Position numbers and translations under genes: made by a program. A model generated the notes under the pieces. It was not told the origin of the DNA and made no database searches. It worked only from the letters and a program-made list of their open reading frames with translations. A DNA stretch of 64,000 nucleotides, from contig CBFHKO010000007.1 of assembly GCA_965656445.1 (NCBI GenBank), positions 41,120 through 105,119 of the forward strand, read 5' to 3'. Shown in pieces: positions 18,726 to 26,778 of this stretch. Source of the DNA: JAHEJA01 sp965656445 (GTDB taxonomy: Bacteria > Pseudomonadota > Alphaproteobacteria > Rhodobacterales > Rhodobacteraceae). The first letter of the stretch is position 1. Every line of letters begins with the position of its first letter.

Positions 18726-19151
18726 GTGACACGCGAAGCTCCACACGTAATGACGGCACAGGACTGTTTGGTCGCACTCATGGTGGCGATTACCGTTTCG
18801 GACGAAGATATCCGCACGTCAGAATTGGTGAAAATCCAAGGCGCGGTGAATAACCTTCCAATCTTTGCAGAATATGACCAAGATCGCTTGAATATCATGT
18901 CGCAGGTTGTGTTTGATCTGTTTGAACAAGAAGAGGGGCTAGATGCCCTCTTTGGTCTGGTGCGGGATAATCTGCCAGACCGCTTGTTTGAAACAGCCTA
19001 TGCCTTGTGCTGTGATGTTGCTGCGGCCGATGGGGTGATCTTGGAAACGGAACTCCGCCTGCTCGAAGAAATGCGCTATGAGCTCAAGATTGATCGCCTT
19101 CATGCCGCTGCGATCGAACGCGGCAGCCGCGCGCGCCACATGACGGCATAA
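18726..19151 (+). CDS. TerB-family (tellurite resistance-like) protein
   Basis: A 141-residue, all-helical acidic protein. It follows the TerB pattern: CLVALMVAITVSDEDIRTSE near residue 14 and CDVAAADGVILETELRLLEE near residue 98 are the two internally similar helical repeats with conserved Asp/Glu pairs that can bind metal. Despite the family name, single-domain TerB proteins are mostly of unknown role. The GTG start at 18726 is without a strong ribosome site. The gene ends one base before the convergent dacB stop. Confidence 0.82.
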   Translation: MTREAPHVMTAQDCLVALMVAITVSDEDIRTSELVKIQGAVNNLPIFAEYDQDRLNIMSQVVFDLFEQEEGLDALFGLVRDNLPDRLFETAYALCCDVAAADGVILETELRLLEEMRYELKIDRLHAAAIERGSRARHMTA

Positions 19152-20630
19152 TTAGCGGAGGTCCGTAAGCTCGGCCCAACGCGTCAAAACAGACCTCTGT
19201 AACCGTCGCGCGCGTGTGTTGTAGGTGCGCGCACCTTTGGGCATTTCGATATTTGGGTTTTGGGTGGCGCGGCGCTGATCCATGTTTTGGCTAAAGATCA
19301 CAAATGCAAAATTCCGCCCATCCTCGCCATTGAGATATCCGGCAAGGCTGCTCACAAAATTTAGAGTCCCAGTCTTGGCCTGAATGCGGTGACGCGCTGC
19401 TTTGTCGATGTTACCTTGCCAATCGCGCACGGCAATGGGCTTGAGACGCTCAACATAGCTCGGATCCCGTCCAAACTGCGCCGTCAGCGCACGCACCATA
19501 TCCGCAGGGGTGATGCGTGTCTTGTCGCCTAATCCAGAGTGATCCACAAAGAGAGCCGTTTTCGTCCCAAGGTTTGCCCCTGTCCAATCCTGCATCCTTT
19601 TCGCGGATGCGGATAAACTCGCCACTGGTCCACTCGTTTGACTGGCTCTCAGCCCAATAATTTCCGCCGTCAAATTTGTTGAATATTTTAACATATCTTC
19701 TACGATCTTGGACAATGGTGCGCTTGTGTGTGCGGCGAGGGGCACATGAGAGGGAAGCTGTGTCACATCAGCCAAGGCTCCGATCTCAACCCCTGAGGTG
19801 CGCAAGAGGGATCTAAACACTTCGGCGGTGTAGCGCGCAGGATCACGCACTGGCAACCAGCGGCCCCCTCCATTGCCCAAGGCATTGCGCCGCACGTTCC
19901 AGTGATCAACACCGTTTCGCGCGTCATATGTGAAAAGTGGACCAGACCGATCCGTCACCCCAACACGGGCAATGGACACCTTGGGCCGATGAAATTCAGA
20001 ACGGGCATCAACAGTTGTCTGATAATTGGACCCCACGCGTTTCCATTCGAAATACACGCGATTGAAATTCAAATTCAACCCAGAGAGCGCAGGATTATAT
20101 CCCACAAAGCTCGGCTGAGAGGCATCAATAAGCCGGAGCTGAGGCATGGCTGACCCATAATACAACAACCGCCCTGTGACACGGGTGATCCCCTTGGCTT
20201 TGACCGATTGGGCCAATTGCGCCAAATCGTCTGTGTCCAGCTTCGGATCCCCTGACCCGATCAAGATCAAATCACCCTGCACAGTGGACCCTATGAGATC
20301 GCCCACCATTGCAACTTGGGTGTCAAACGTGAATTCCGCGCCAAGCGTTTCAAGGGCATAGATCCCTGTAATCGCCTTGGTCACACTGGCTGGCGCAAAG
20401 GGCATGTTTTGATTGCGCGTCTCAATCACGGCACCCGTGGACAGATCAATCAAGGCCACGCCCAAATCCCCGTCAAACTTTGAGCTCTCTATGAGCCGCT
20501 CTAGACTGGGTGGCGGGGTTGATCCAGGTCGGGCAACAGGGCGCTCGGACACGTCAGGCGCATTGGCGAGAGTGAGAGAGGCAAAGCACATTGCCAAAAC
20601 ACCAAAAAGACTAATCCTTAACACGGCCAC
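19152..20630 (-). CDS. dacB: D-alanyl-D-alanine carboxypeptidase/endopeptidase (PBP4 type, peptidase S13)
   Basis: An exported penicillin-binding protein of about 492 residues that trims or cleaves peptidoglycan cross-links. The active-site triad of motifs is complete: SVTK (Ser82-Lys85 counted from this start), YSTN, and KTGTL near residue 425. The long insertion between the first two motifs is typical of S13. A hydrophobic signal runs from about residue 4 to 22. I chose GTG 20630, which has AGGAGG with an 8-base spacing. The frame is open to an ATG at 20672 that lacks a comparable site. Confidence 0.92.
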   Translation of the reverse strand: MAVLRISLFGVLAMCFASLTLANAPDVSERPVARPGSTPPPSLERLIESSKFDGDLGVALIDLSTGAVIETRNQNMPFAPASVTKAITGIYALETLGAEFTFDTQVAMVGDLIGSTVQGDLILIGSGDPKLDTDDLAQLAQSVKAKGITRVTGRLLYYGSAMPQLRLIDASQPSFVGYNPALSGLNLNFNRVYFEWKRVGSNYQTTVDARSEFHRPKVSIARVGVTDRSGPLFTYDARNGVDHWNVRRNALGNGGGRWLPVRDPARYTAEVFRSLLRTSGVEIGALADVTQLPSHVPLAAHTSAPLSKIVEDMLKYSTNLTAEIIGLRASQTSGPVASLSASAKRMQDWTGANLGTKTALFVDHSGLGDKTRITPADMVRALTAQFGRDPSYVERLKPIAVRDWQGNIDKAARHRIQAKTGTLNFVSSLAGYLNGEDGRNFAFVIFSQNMDQRRATQNPNIEMPKGARTYNTRARRLQRSVLTRWAELTDLR

Positions 20631-20716
20631 GCACGCATCCTCCTGCGGGGAAACTGTGCAAAAATTACCCAAAGTGCAAAGGCAAAATGATGTTTCTTAG
20701 AAATTAGACCGCACTG

Positions 20717-21280
20717 TCACTTGGATGCACGTAAGGCCGTGCTCGACATTGGGTTTAGGGGCATATTGGCATAACACCACATCGGAGGGTCCGTGCGTCC
20801 CAAAAGATGCGAGGCATGTGAGGGAAGGCGTCGATGCGCATAGGTCTTGGCCGCCTGTGAGGTCAAGGCATCCAAGCGCGATTTTGGACGCGCCAGAACT
20901 CCGATCGGAACGGTCTCCATGATCCAACGCCACTCTTTCCACTGGTTGAATTGGCCCAAATTATCCGCCCCCATGAGCCAGACAAATTGCACATGTGGAT
21001 TGCGATCCACCAAATAACGCAGGGTTTGGGCCGTGTACCGTGTACCAATGCGGGCCTCTATATCGGAGATCGTCACTTTGGGATGTTCCATGATCCCACG
21101 CGCCGCTTCCAAGCGGTGTTCCATCGGAGCAGGGCCGTTGGGTTTCAAGGGATTCCCGGGGGACACAAGCCACCACAGATGATCCAACCCAAACCGTTTA
21201 AGAGCCTGCAGAGTAAAGTCCACATGCCCAGAATGGGGAGGATCAAAAGATCCGCCAAATAGTCCAATACGTTGTTTCAT
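20717..21280 (-). CDS. nadD: Nicotinate-nucleotide adenylyltransferase
   Basis: A 187-residue nucleotidyltransferase converting nicotinate mononucleotide and ATP to deamido-NAD. The (H/T)xGH-type signature is clear in GLFGGSFDPPHSGH near the N-terminus. VWLMGADNLGQFNQW near residue 95 and the closing SSTALR, equivalent to the ISSTxIR motif, complete the pattern. ATG 21280 puts GLFGGSFDPPH at the proper distance from the start. The frame continues to 21358 without family resemblance. The usual neighbours rsfS and rlmH are not adjacent. Confidence 0.93.
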   Translation of the reverse strand: MKQRIGLFGGSFDPPHSGHVDFTLQALKRFGLDHLWWLVSPGNPLKPNGPAPMEHRLEAARGIMEHPKVTISDIEARIGTRYTAQTLRYLVDRNPHVQFVWLMGADNLGQFNQWKEWRWIMETVPIGVLARPKSRLDALTSQAAKTYAHRRLPSHASHLLGRTDPPMWCYANMPLNPMSSTALRASK

Positions 21281-21355
21281 CACGCCCCAAAGAATTACAC
21301 CTAGGCTCTGTGGATACCGATTATTGCAAAAAGATGAAATAAAATAGTGCACCTT

Positions 21356-21454
21356 CAAATCTTATAGCGAAGCGGCTGCCCGGGTGGGAGCGGAACGCGC
21401 CCGCCGTGGGGCGGGCAGACGCGTGCCTGCTGCTTGCGCAACAGGCGGGGCCAA
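21356..21454 (+). repeat. Direct repeat A, copy 1 (ettA leader-like, before the KAP gene)
   Basis: A GC-rich stretch of about 99 bases that recurs at 22978-23075 with about 94% identity by hand alignment (five substitutions and one indel). It contains two hairpins in a row: GCCCGCC/GGCGGGC with a GTGG loop, then GCCTGCTG/CAACAGGC with one mismatch. It ends 65 bases before the KAP start. Confidence 0.9.
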
Positions 21455-21519
21455 GTGAACTTGAAATAGCACATAAGTGTCCCCACCTTTTTAAGGATTA
21501 TTTAAGTATAGGATTTCTC

Positions 21520-22848
21520 ATGAAGCTATTTGTTCCCGAGCCAAATATTGACGTCTACAGTGACGGTTTTGGCAACCACGATCGGTTGAATCGCAAAGAC
21601 CAAGGCATACGCCTGTCTAACCTCGTTGAAAATGTCTCTGATCCAATGGTGATTGCACTGGATGGTCATTGGGGTAGTGGAAAATCTGTATTCTTAAAAT
21701 GCTGGGTTGGAGAACACACCAATGACCCTGAACTTACGGCAGAGCTTGTTTACTTTGATGCCTTCAAACACGACTTCATGAATGATCCGCTCATTGCATT
21801 GGTGAGCATTCTGGATGAGCAAATCAAGAAAGACAAAAATCTATTAGAAAAAGGTTGGAAAAAGTTAAAAGGTACAGCGCCCCTGCTGGCGCGTGTAGGT
21901 TTGGCAGCAACGACCGCAGGTGTTTCAGAAATTGCTGGCGCCGTTGGAGGTGCAATCGTCAATTCCGCTAGTGAGGAAATTGACAAGTTCTGGGAAGCTG
22001 AAACGGCGAAACAAGCAGCAGTCCAAGAATTTCGCGAAGCGCTGACCATGATGACGGAGGCTCAGAAATTAGTCATCGTAATCGACGAACTTGACCGATG
22101 CAGGCCAGATTTTGCCCTATCCATGTTAGAAATTGTAAAACATTTGTTCAGTGTTCCAAATGTGCATTTTGTGCTTGGTGTGAATTTAAAAAGTTTAGAA
22201 AATTCTGTGAAAGCGAGATATGGAAGTGATCTTGACGCTGCTAAATATCTTCAAAAATTTTACAATTTGAGTTTTTCACTTAGAGGTCAGCCAAATTATA
22301 ATGAACGAGAGATTGCCACCCAAAGCGATATTATTAATTATTTCAATTCTTTCGCTAGCGGGTTACCACAAGATCGAACTGGCATAGTAGATAGTACAGA
22401 AGTCCTGTTGCAAAAAATTAGGCGTAGACATGTTGTTACATTTAAAGATTTGAATTTTGTATACGCAAAGCTCTCTTGTTTGATAGCCGCACGTGTCATT
22501 CAGGGACACGCTTCAAGATTTGCCATACTTACTTTATTACAAATTCTAAATAAGGACCTTTTTGATAGATTTATTGTTTCAGTTTCTCACGAAATTTGCG
22601 AAGAAGTTGTTTTTTGGTTCGGATTTTCTGATGCTAGCGAAAAAGACACAAAGTTAATTCGAGCTAGTGAAGATTTAACGGATTTGTCCGCCCTCATTTT
22701 TGAAAATCCTCAATCGGTAGTTCCTGGACATCACCACGAGTATTTGAGTACATCGCTTTCGCACGGGAGAAGCTACACCCAACGAAAAGAAAACTTCGAA
22801 CAATATGTTCTAATTCCTTTCCTATCCATTCCAATGATCAACGCATAG
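21520..22848 (+). CDS. KAP-family P-loop NTPase
   Basis: A 442-residue protein. Walker A is GHWGSGKS at residues 49-56, and Walker B with the KAP extension is LVIVIDELDRCRPD at 184-197. Between them, residues about 121-147 are hydrophobic, matching the membrane insertion typical of KAP NTPases. The C-terminal 200 residues are unassigned. KAP proteins occur in scattered bacteria, often in anti-phage loci (e.g. PifA-like), but function here is unproven. ATG 21520 has GGATT upstream. The gene is clearly AT-richer than its neighbours and is bounded by two pieces of duplicated ettA leader, suggesting acquisition by transfer. Confidence 0.85.
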   Translation: MKLFVPEPNIDVYSDGFGNHDRLNRKDQGIRLSNLVENVSDPMVIALDGHWGSGKSVFLKCWVGEHTNDPELTAELVYFDAFKHDFMNDPLIALVSILDEQIKKDKNLLEKGWKKLKGTAPLLARVGLAATTAGVSEIAGAVGGAIVNSASEEIDKFWEAETAKQAAVQEFREALTMMTEAQKLVIVIDELDRCRPDFALSMLEIVKHLFSVPNVHFVLGVNLKSLENSVKARYGSDLDAAKYLQKFYNLSFSLRGQPNYNEREIATQSDIINYFNSFASGLPQDRTGIVDSTEVLLQKIRRRHVVTFKDLNFVYAKLSCLIAARVIQGHASRFAILTLLQILNKDLFDRFIVSVSHEICEEVVFWFGFSDASEKDTKLIRASEDLTDLSALIFENPQSVVPGHHHEYLSTSLSHGRSYTQRKENFEQYVLIPFLSIPMINA

Positions 22849-22860
22849 TGCGGCCATCGT

Positions 22861-22919
22861 CCCATACCACCCATTCCAGTAACACGTCGAAACCTCACAG
22901 TTTTAATGAGGTGCATTTC
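22861..22919 (+). repeat. Direct repeat B, copy 1 (diverged ettA leader end)
   Basis: A 59-base segment just after the KAP stop that aligns without gaps to 23105-23163, the bases directly before the ettA start codon. 46 of 59 positions are identical by hand count, with GTAACAC, TCGAAA and CACAGTTT shared. At the position matching the ettA ATG this copy has no start codon. Confidence 0.82.
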
Positions 22920-22977
22920 GTGTTCTGATCGCTTTTGGCTGGCGTGGCGCTCTGGATGCTTTTGATTTAGCAGGCCT

Positions 22978-23075
22978 CAAATCTGATAGCGAAGCGGCTG
23001 CCCTGGTGGGAGCGGAACGCGCCCGCCGTGGGGCGGGCAGACGAGTGCCTGCTGCTGGCGCAACAGGCGAGCCAA
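22978..23075 (+). repeat. Direct repeat A, copy 2 (native ettA leader)
   Basis: The second copy of the GC-rich two-hairpin element also found at 21356-21454. Here it lies 89 bases upstream of the ettA ATG and is followed by repeat B copy 2, so this A+B arrangement is taken as the intact ettA leader. Confidence 0.9.
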
Positions 23076-23104
23076 ACATTTACGCCTGCGCGCTCCCCCA
23101 TTGC

Positions 23105-23163
23105 CCCACTCCGTCCATTCCTGTAACACATCGAAAAACCACAGTTTCAATGCGGAGCATCTC
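23105..23163 (+). repeat. Direct repeat B, copy 2 (bases preceding ettA)
   Basis: This is the partner of 22861-22919 and ends one base before the ettA ATG. It contains the likely ribosome-binding region (GCGGAGCAT, about 6 bases before the start). Confidence 0.82.
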
Positions 23164-23164
23164 A

Positions 23165-24820
23165 ATGGCAGCTTATCAATACGTTTATCACATGCAGGGC
23201 GTGTCCAAAACTTATCCCGGTGGTAAGAAATGTTTCGAAGACATCCACCTGTCCTTCCTCCCCGGTGTGAAAATCGGTGTCGTCGGGGTCAACGGCGCGG
23301 GTAAATCGACCCTGATGAAGATCATGGCCGGCATGGACAAGGACTTTACCGGTGAAGCATGGTCCGCTGAGGGGGCTAAGGTTGGCTACCTCCCGCAAGA
23401 ACCCAAGCTAGACGAAACCCTCTCTGTGCGTGAAAACGTGATGCTGGGCGTGGCCGAGAAAAAGGCCATCCTTGATCGCTACAACGAATTGGCGATGAAC
23501 TATTCCGATGAAACCGCCGACGAAATGGCCGAGCTTCAGGACAAGATCGACGCGGAAAACCTCTGGGATCTGGATAGCCAAATCGACGTCAGCATGGAGG
23601 CCCTGCGCTGTCCCCCCGATGATGCCAATGTTGCCTCCCTCTCTGGGGGTGAACGTCGCCGCGTTGCCCTGTGCAAATTGTTGCTGCAAGCACCTGATAT
23701 GCTCTTGCTCGACGAACCGACCAACCACTTGGACGCGGAAACCATCGCGTGGCTGCAACAGCACCTTATCGACTACAAAGGCACCATTCTGATCGTCACG
23801 CACGACCGCTACTTCCTTGATGATATCACCGGCTGGATCCTTGAGCTCGACCGGGGTCGCGGCATCCCTTATGAGGGCAACTATTCCGCATGGCTCGAAC
23901 AGAAATCCAAACGTTTGGCCCAAGAAGCCCGCGAAGACAAATCCCGACAAAAAACGCTGGAACGCGAATTGGAATGGATGCGTCAGGGTCAAAAGGCCCG
24001 TCAAGCCAAGCAAAAAGCGCGTATCAATTCTTATAACGAATTGGCCAACCAATCCGAGCGCGATAAAATCACCCGCGCTCAGATCGTCATCCCTAATGGC
24101 CCCCGTTTGGGCGGCAAAGTGATCGAAGTCGAGGGCCTGAAAAAGGCGATGGGTGACAAGCTCTTGGTCGAAGACCTCTCCTTTGCCTTGCCCCCGGGCG
24201 GCATCGTTGGCGTGATCGGTCCAAACGGCGCGGGTAAATCAACCCTGTTCAAAATGCTCACAGGTCAAGAAGCCCCCGATGAAGGAACCGTTAGCTACGG
24301 CGACACGGTTCAGCTGTCGTATGTCGATCAATCTCGTGATGATTTGATCGATGGCGAAACCGTGTGGGAAGCGATCTCGGGCGGGGCGGAAATCATCCAA
24401 CTTGGCGATGCCCAAATGAACAGCCGCGCCTATTGCTCGGCATTCAATTTCAAAGGTGGCGATCAGCAAAAACCATTGAACCTGTTGTCAGGCGGGGAAC
24501 GCAACCGTGTCCACATGGCGCGTTTGTTGAAAGAGGGGGGCAATGTGCTTCTCCTCGATGAACCGACCAACGATTTGGACGTTGAAACCCTACGCGCCCT
24601 CGAAGACGCCTTGGTCGATTTCGCAGGCTGCGCCGTGGTGATCTCGCACGACCGTTTCTTCCTCGATCGGATTTGTACGCATATCTTGGCCTTTGAGGGC
24701 GATGCGCATGTGGAATGGTTCGAAGGCGACTTTAGCGCCTATGAAGAAGACAAGAAACGTCGCCTAGGTCCAGATGCACTTGAACCTAAGCGTATGAAAC
24801 ATAAGAAGTTTACACGCTAA
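23165..24820 (+). CDS. ettA: Energy-dependent translational throttle protein EttA (ABC-F)
   Basis: A 551-residue ABC-F ATPase that binds the ribosomal E site and gates the first elongation cycle according to the ADP/ATP ratio. Two ABC domains are present: Walker A GVNGAGKST with signature LSGGERRRVALCK, then Walker A GPNGAGKST with signature LSGGERNRVHMAR. Both have LLLDEPTN Walker B motifs. The charged linker between them (RELEWMRQGQKARQAKQKAR) is the P-site tRNA-interaction motif. There are no membrane segments. ATG 23165 gives the normal EttA beginning MAAYQYVYHM. The frame is open to 23006 through the leader repeat. A duplicated leader and foreign-looking ATPase genes flank it. Confidence 0.96.
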   Translation: MAAYQYVYHMQGVSKTYPGGKKCFEDIHLSFLPGVKIGVVGVNGAGKSTLMKIMAGMDKDFTGEAWSAEGAKVGYLPQEPKLDETLSVRENVMLGVAEKKAILDRYNELAMNYSDETADEMAELQDKIDAENLWDLDSQIDVSMEALRCPPDDANVASLSGGERRRVALCKLLLQAPDMLLLDEPTNHLDAETIAWLQQHLIDYKGTILIVTHDRYFLDDITGWILELDRGRGIPYEGNYSAWLEQKSKRLAQEAREDKSRQKTLERELEWMRQGQKARQAKQKARINSYNELANQSERDKITRAQIVIPNGPRLGGKVIEVEGLKKAMGDKLLVEDLSFALPPGGIVGVIGPNGAGKSTLFKMLTGQEAPDEGTVSYGDTVQLSYVDQSRDDLIDGETVWEAISGGAEIIQLGDAQMNSRAYCSAFNFKGGDQQKPLNLLSGGERNRVHMARLLKEGGNVLLLDEPTNDLDVETLRALEDALVDFAGCAVVISHDRFFLDRICTHILAFEGDAHVEWFEGDFSAYEEDKKRRLGPDALEPKRMKHKKFTR

Positions 24821-24828
24821 ACTGATCT

Positions 24829-24850
24829 GGTTGGGGCGACGTCCCCAACC
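24829..24850 (+). terminator. Strong hairpin after ettA
   Basis: GGTTGGGG (24829-24836) and CCCCAACC (24843-24850) form a perfect 8-bp stem, 9 bases past the ettA stop. No T run follows, so it may be a 3' stabilising hairpin rather than a classical terminator. Confidence 0.55.
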
Positions 24851-24945
24851 TAGCAGCTCAAAACAACTACAGAATGAATCCGGTTTTTCAAAGTGTACGA
24901 GCTTTTTAGCGGGTCGCTCGCTAAGTTACTATTAAAATAAAACTC

Positions 24946-24972
24946 TTGACGCCATGTGTGTTAATTTAGAAT
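24946..24972 (+). promoter_or_regulatory. Candidate promoter of the AAA ATPase gene
   Basis: TTGACG (24946-24951) and TAGAAT (24967-24972), each one base off the sigma-70 consensus, are separated by 15 bases. They lie in an AT-rich gap 34 bases before the ATPase start. The spacing is slightly short. Confidence 0.4.
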
Positions 24973-25005
24973 AGTCGTGGGATTGAAACAAAAAGTGTTT
25001 GTCCG

Positions 25006-26298
25006 ATGGCTATATCTAATTTTACGAGGCGCGAGCTTTCAATCGAGCTTGCTAAACATTTTACGCCTGCAATGCCTATAAAGAGTATAGAAAAGCTAGT
25101 CGGCAGGGATGAATTGTTTAAGAAGGCGCAAGATGCGCTGAATTCGGCAGGCAGGCATCTATTCGTTCATGGAGATAGAGGTGTTGGAAAAACATCCCTT
25201 GCGCAAACTGCTGCATATTCAGTGCACTCATCCAGCAGTGACCCTATATTAATGGGGTGCAACGAGCAGCTTACTTTCTTACAGTTCATGTCTGATGTTG
25301 TGAACAGATCTTTGGAAACGGTTGACTCAAAAAAAGTTTCTGAAGTGGAAGTCAAACTTAATTTGGGACCAATTTCCACAAGGTTTAAGCAGGCTGTGGA
25401 AAAGAACATAAATATAGAGGTAAAATCGGTAAACGCCGCAGTAAGGTTGCTACATTTTGTAGCGGAACTTCACGATAATAAAGCAATCATTGTCGTTGAC
25501 GAATTTGATAAAATGCCAGTTTCTGAGCGTGGACTGTTTAGTGACCTGATAAAGCAAATCTCAGATCAGCAAATAGGGCTCAAATTTATTTTCTGTGGGG
25601 TAGCGTCGACATTGGATGAATTCGTGGGATTTCATGAATCTGCTGGTAGATATGTATTTACTGTGCACCTTGAAAGATTACCATTTGATGCGAGAAAGGA
25701 GATCGTTCAAAAAGCATACGGTAAGCTTAGTGTGGAAATTTCTGAAAGTTTTCTTACCCGTATTGCTCAAATATCGGACGGTTTTCCATATTTTGTTCAC
25801 CTTATCGGTGAGCAGATAATTCTAGAAACTTACATAAGGATAAGTTCTCAAAGTCATTTAAGTGAAGTGGCCCCAGAAATTCAGGTTCAAGATAGTGACT
25901 TCGACAACGGAATAAAAGCATCGGTAGCCGCAAGTGAGGCATTTTTGCAAGCAAAGTATGAGAGTGCAATAAGAGATGGTGATAGCTCTCACTACGAATT
26001 AGTGCTTTGGGCAGCGGCAGATAGTCCTACACTCTCTAGAAGAATTTCTGAAATATATGATTCTTCATATTTGTCCTTGTGTGATCAATTTAAAAAGCAG
26101 CCTCATAGAATAGAAAGAATACGACATAGGCTGGGGATCTTAAAAAATTCTGACTCGGCAATACTACGCTCGCCTAGGAGAGGTTGGTATGAATTTTCTG
26201 AAAATATGATGCGGGGATATGTTCGTATGCGTGCACTGTCAGCAGGAGCAGTTCTTACTCCAGACCACCACATTGGGAACAGGCGGAAGGCTATGTAA
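25006..26298 (+). CDS. AAA/STAND-like ATPase of unknown function
   Basis: A 430-residue protein. An N-terminal LVGRDELFKKAQ segment leads into Walker A GDRGVGKTS (56-64). Walker B is IIVVDEFD (161-168), and a sensor-1-like strand LKFIFCGVAST lies near 192. The order resembles Orc1/Cdc6-like and STAND ATPases (AAA_16/ATPase_2 group). The last 130 residues look helical and may be a winged-helix or partner-binding region. Two-residue runs of Ser/Lys and high AT content set it apart from the housekeeping genes, as with the KAP gene on the other side of ettA. No nuclease or other effector is fused or adjacent. A defence role is only a guess. Confidence 0.75.
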   Translation: MAISNFTRRELSIELAKHFTPAMPIKSIEKLVGRDELFKKAQDALNSAGRHLFVHGDRGVGKTSLAQTAAYSVHSSSSDPILMGCNEQLTFLQFMSDVVNRSLETVDSKKVSEVEVKLNLGPISTRFKQAVEKNINIEVKSVNAAVRLLHFVAELHDNKAIIVVDEFDKMPVSERGLFSDLIKQISDQQIGLKFIFCGVASTLDEFVGFHESAGRYVFTVHLERLPFDARKEIVQKAYGKLSVEISESFLTRIAQISDGFPYFVHLIGEQIILETYIRISSQSHLSEVAPEIQVQDSDFDNGIKASVAASEAFLQAKYESAIRDGDSSHYELVLWAAADSPTLSRRISEIYDSSYLSLCDQFKKQPHRIERIRHRLGILKNSDSAILRSPRRGWYEFSENMMRGYVRMRALSAGAVLTPDHHIGNRRKAM

Positions 26299-26340
26299 TG
26301 TTTTTCGGGAAAAACTTTTGTGGACCACACAATCTATAAA

Positions 26341-26676
26341 TTACTCCTCCTCCCCCTCCTGCATCCGTTCCTTTAGCGCACGTTCTGTGTCCAAGAGGCC
26401 TTGCACTTGGAGCCTCATGTAGCTTCGCAAGAGGTGGTTGATGCGGGCCTGATAGCCTGATCCCATGGAGCGGAAGAACTTGATCACGGGTTGGTCGATG
26501 TAGAGCGTGACTTTGTCCTTTTTCGGCTGCGTTTCCATATCCCAAGTCAGGCTGTGCCATTCGGGCGGCACAAACTCGTGCATAAAGCTTAGGATCATTT
26601 TGTCTTGGCTCAGGCGCATCATGTCGCGCAAAAGCTGGTCTCGCTCAGATTGGGTTTTGAACTTGGCTGTACTCAT
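26341..26676 (-). CDS. BrnA-family antitoxin-like protein (orphan)
   Basis: A 111-residue protein. The stretch KDKVTLYIDQPVIKFFRSMG followed by GYQARINHLLRSYM (about residues 52-85) is the BrnA ribbon-helix-helix pattern of the BrnT/BrnA toxin-antitoxin family. The N-terminal 45 residues are an unrelated helical extension, and the tail is acidic. No BrnT toxin gene lies beside it: upstream is trxC, downstream the convergent ATPase. It is therefore an orphan, probably a small DNA-binding regulator. Three 11-bp direct repeats and a palindrome lie in the 100 bases before its ATG (26676) and could be its operator. Confidence 0.8.
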   Translation of the reverse strand: MSTAKFKTQSERDQLLRDMMRLSQDKMILSFMHEFVPPEWHSLTWDMETQPKKDKVTLYIDQPVIKFFRSMGSGYQARINHLLRSYMRLQVQGLLDTERALKERMQEGEEE

Positions 26677-26696
26677 GTGATGACACTGCGCCTAGC

Positions 26697-26719
26697 TGCG
26701 TTAAGACCCCCTTAACGCA
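26697..26719 (-). promoter_or_regulatory. 9-bp palindrome containing a perfect CtrA-type box
   Basis: TGCGTTAAG and CTTAACGCA are perfectly inverted around five bases. Bases 26701-26716 read TTAA-N7-TTAAC, the full CtrA consensus. It lies 21-43 bases before the BrnA-like start, a promoter position. It could instead act as an RNA hairpin ending the trxC transcript. Confidence 0.5.
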
Positions 26720-26729
26720 ACAGTCGTAG

Positions 26730-26762
26730 GGTACCGACGCGATACCGACGTGTTACCGATGC
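26730..26762 (-). repeat. Three tandem 11-bp direct repeats upstream of the BrnA-like gene
   Basis: GGTACCGACGC, GATACCGACGT and GTTACCGATGC follow one another without gaps. They share TACCGA at 11-base steps, so the cores fall on one face of the helix. They lie between trxC and the BrnA-like gene. Ribbon-helix-helix proteins commonly bind such phased repeats. Confidence 0.7.
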
Positions 26763-26778
26763 AAAACAGAGCGCCCTT

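Noticed and set aside
21406..21519. 38-residue N-terminal extension of the KAP protein
   Set aside because: It lies inside leader repeat A and its AT-rich tail. The downstream ATG 21520 places the P-loop normally.
21356..23163. CRISPR or insertion-sequence explanation for repeats A and B
   Set aside because: There are only two copies of each, they are unevenly spaced with a gene between, and no transposase, terminal inverted repeat or cas gene is present.
23006..23164. 53-residue N-terminal extension of EttA
   Set aside because: The frame is open only because the GC-rich leader repeat lacks stops. EttA proteins begin at the ATG at 23165.
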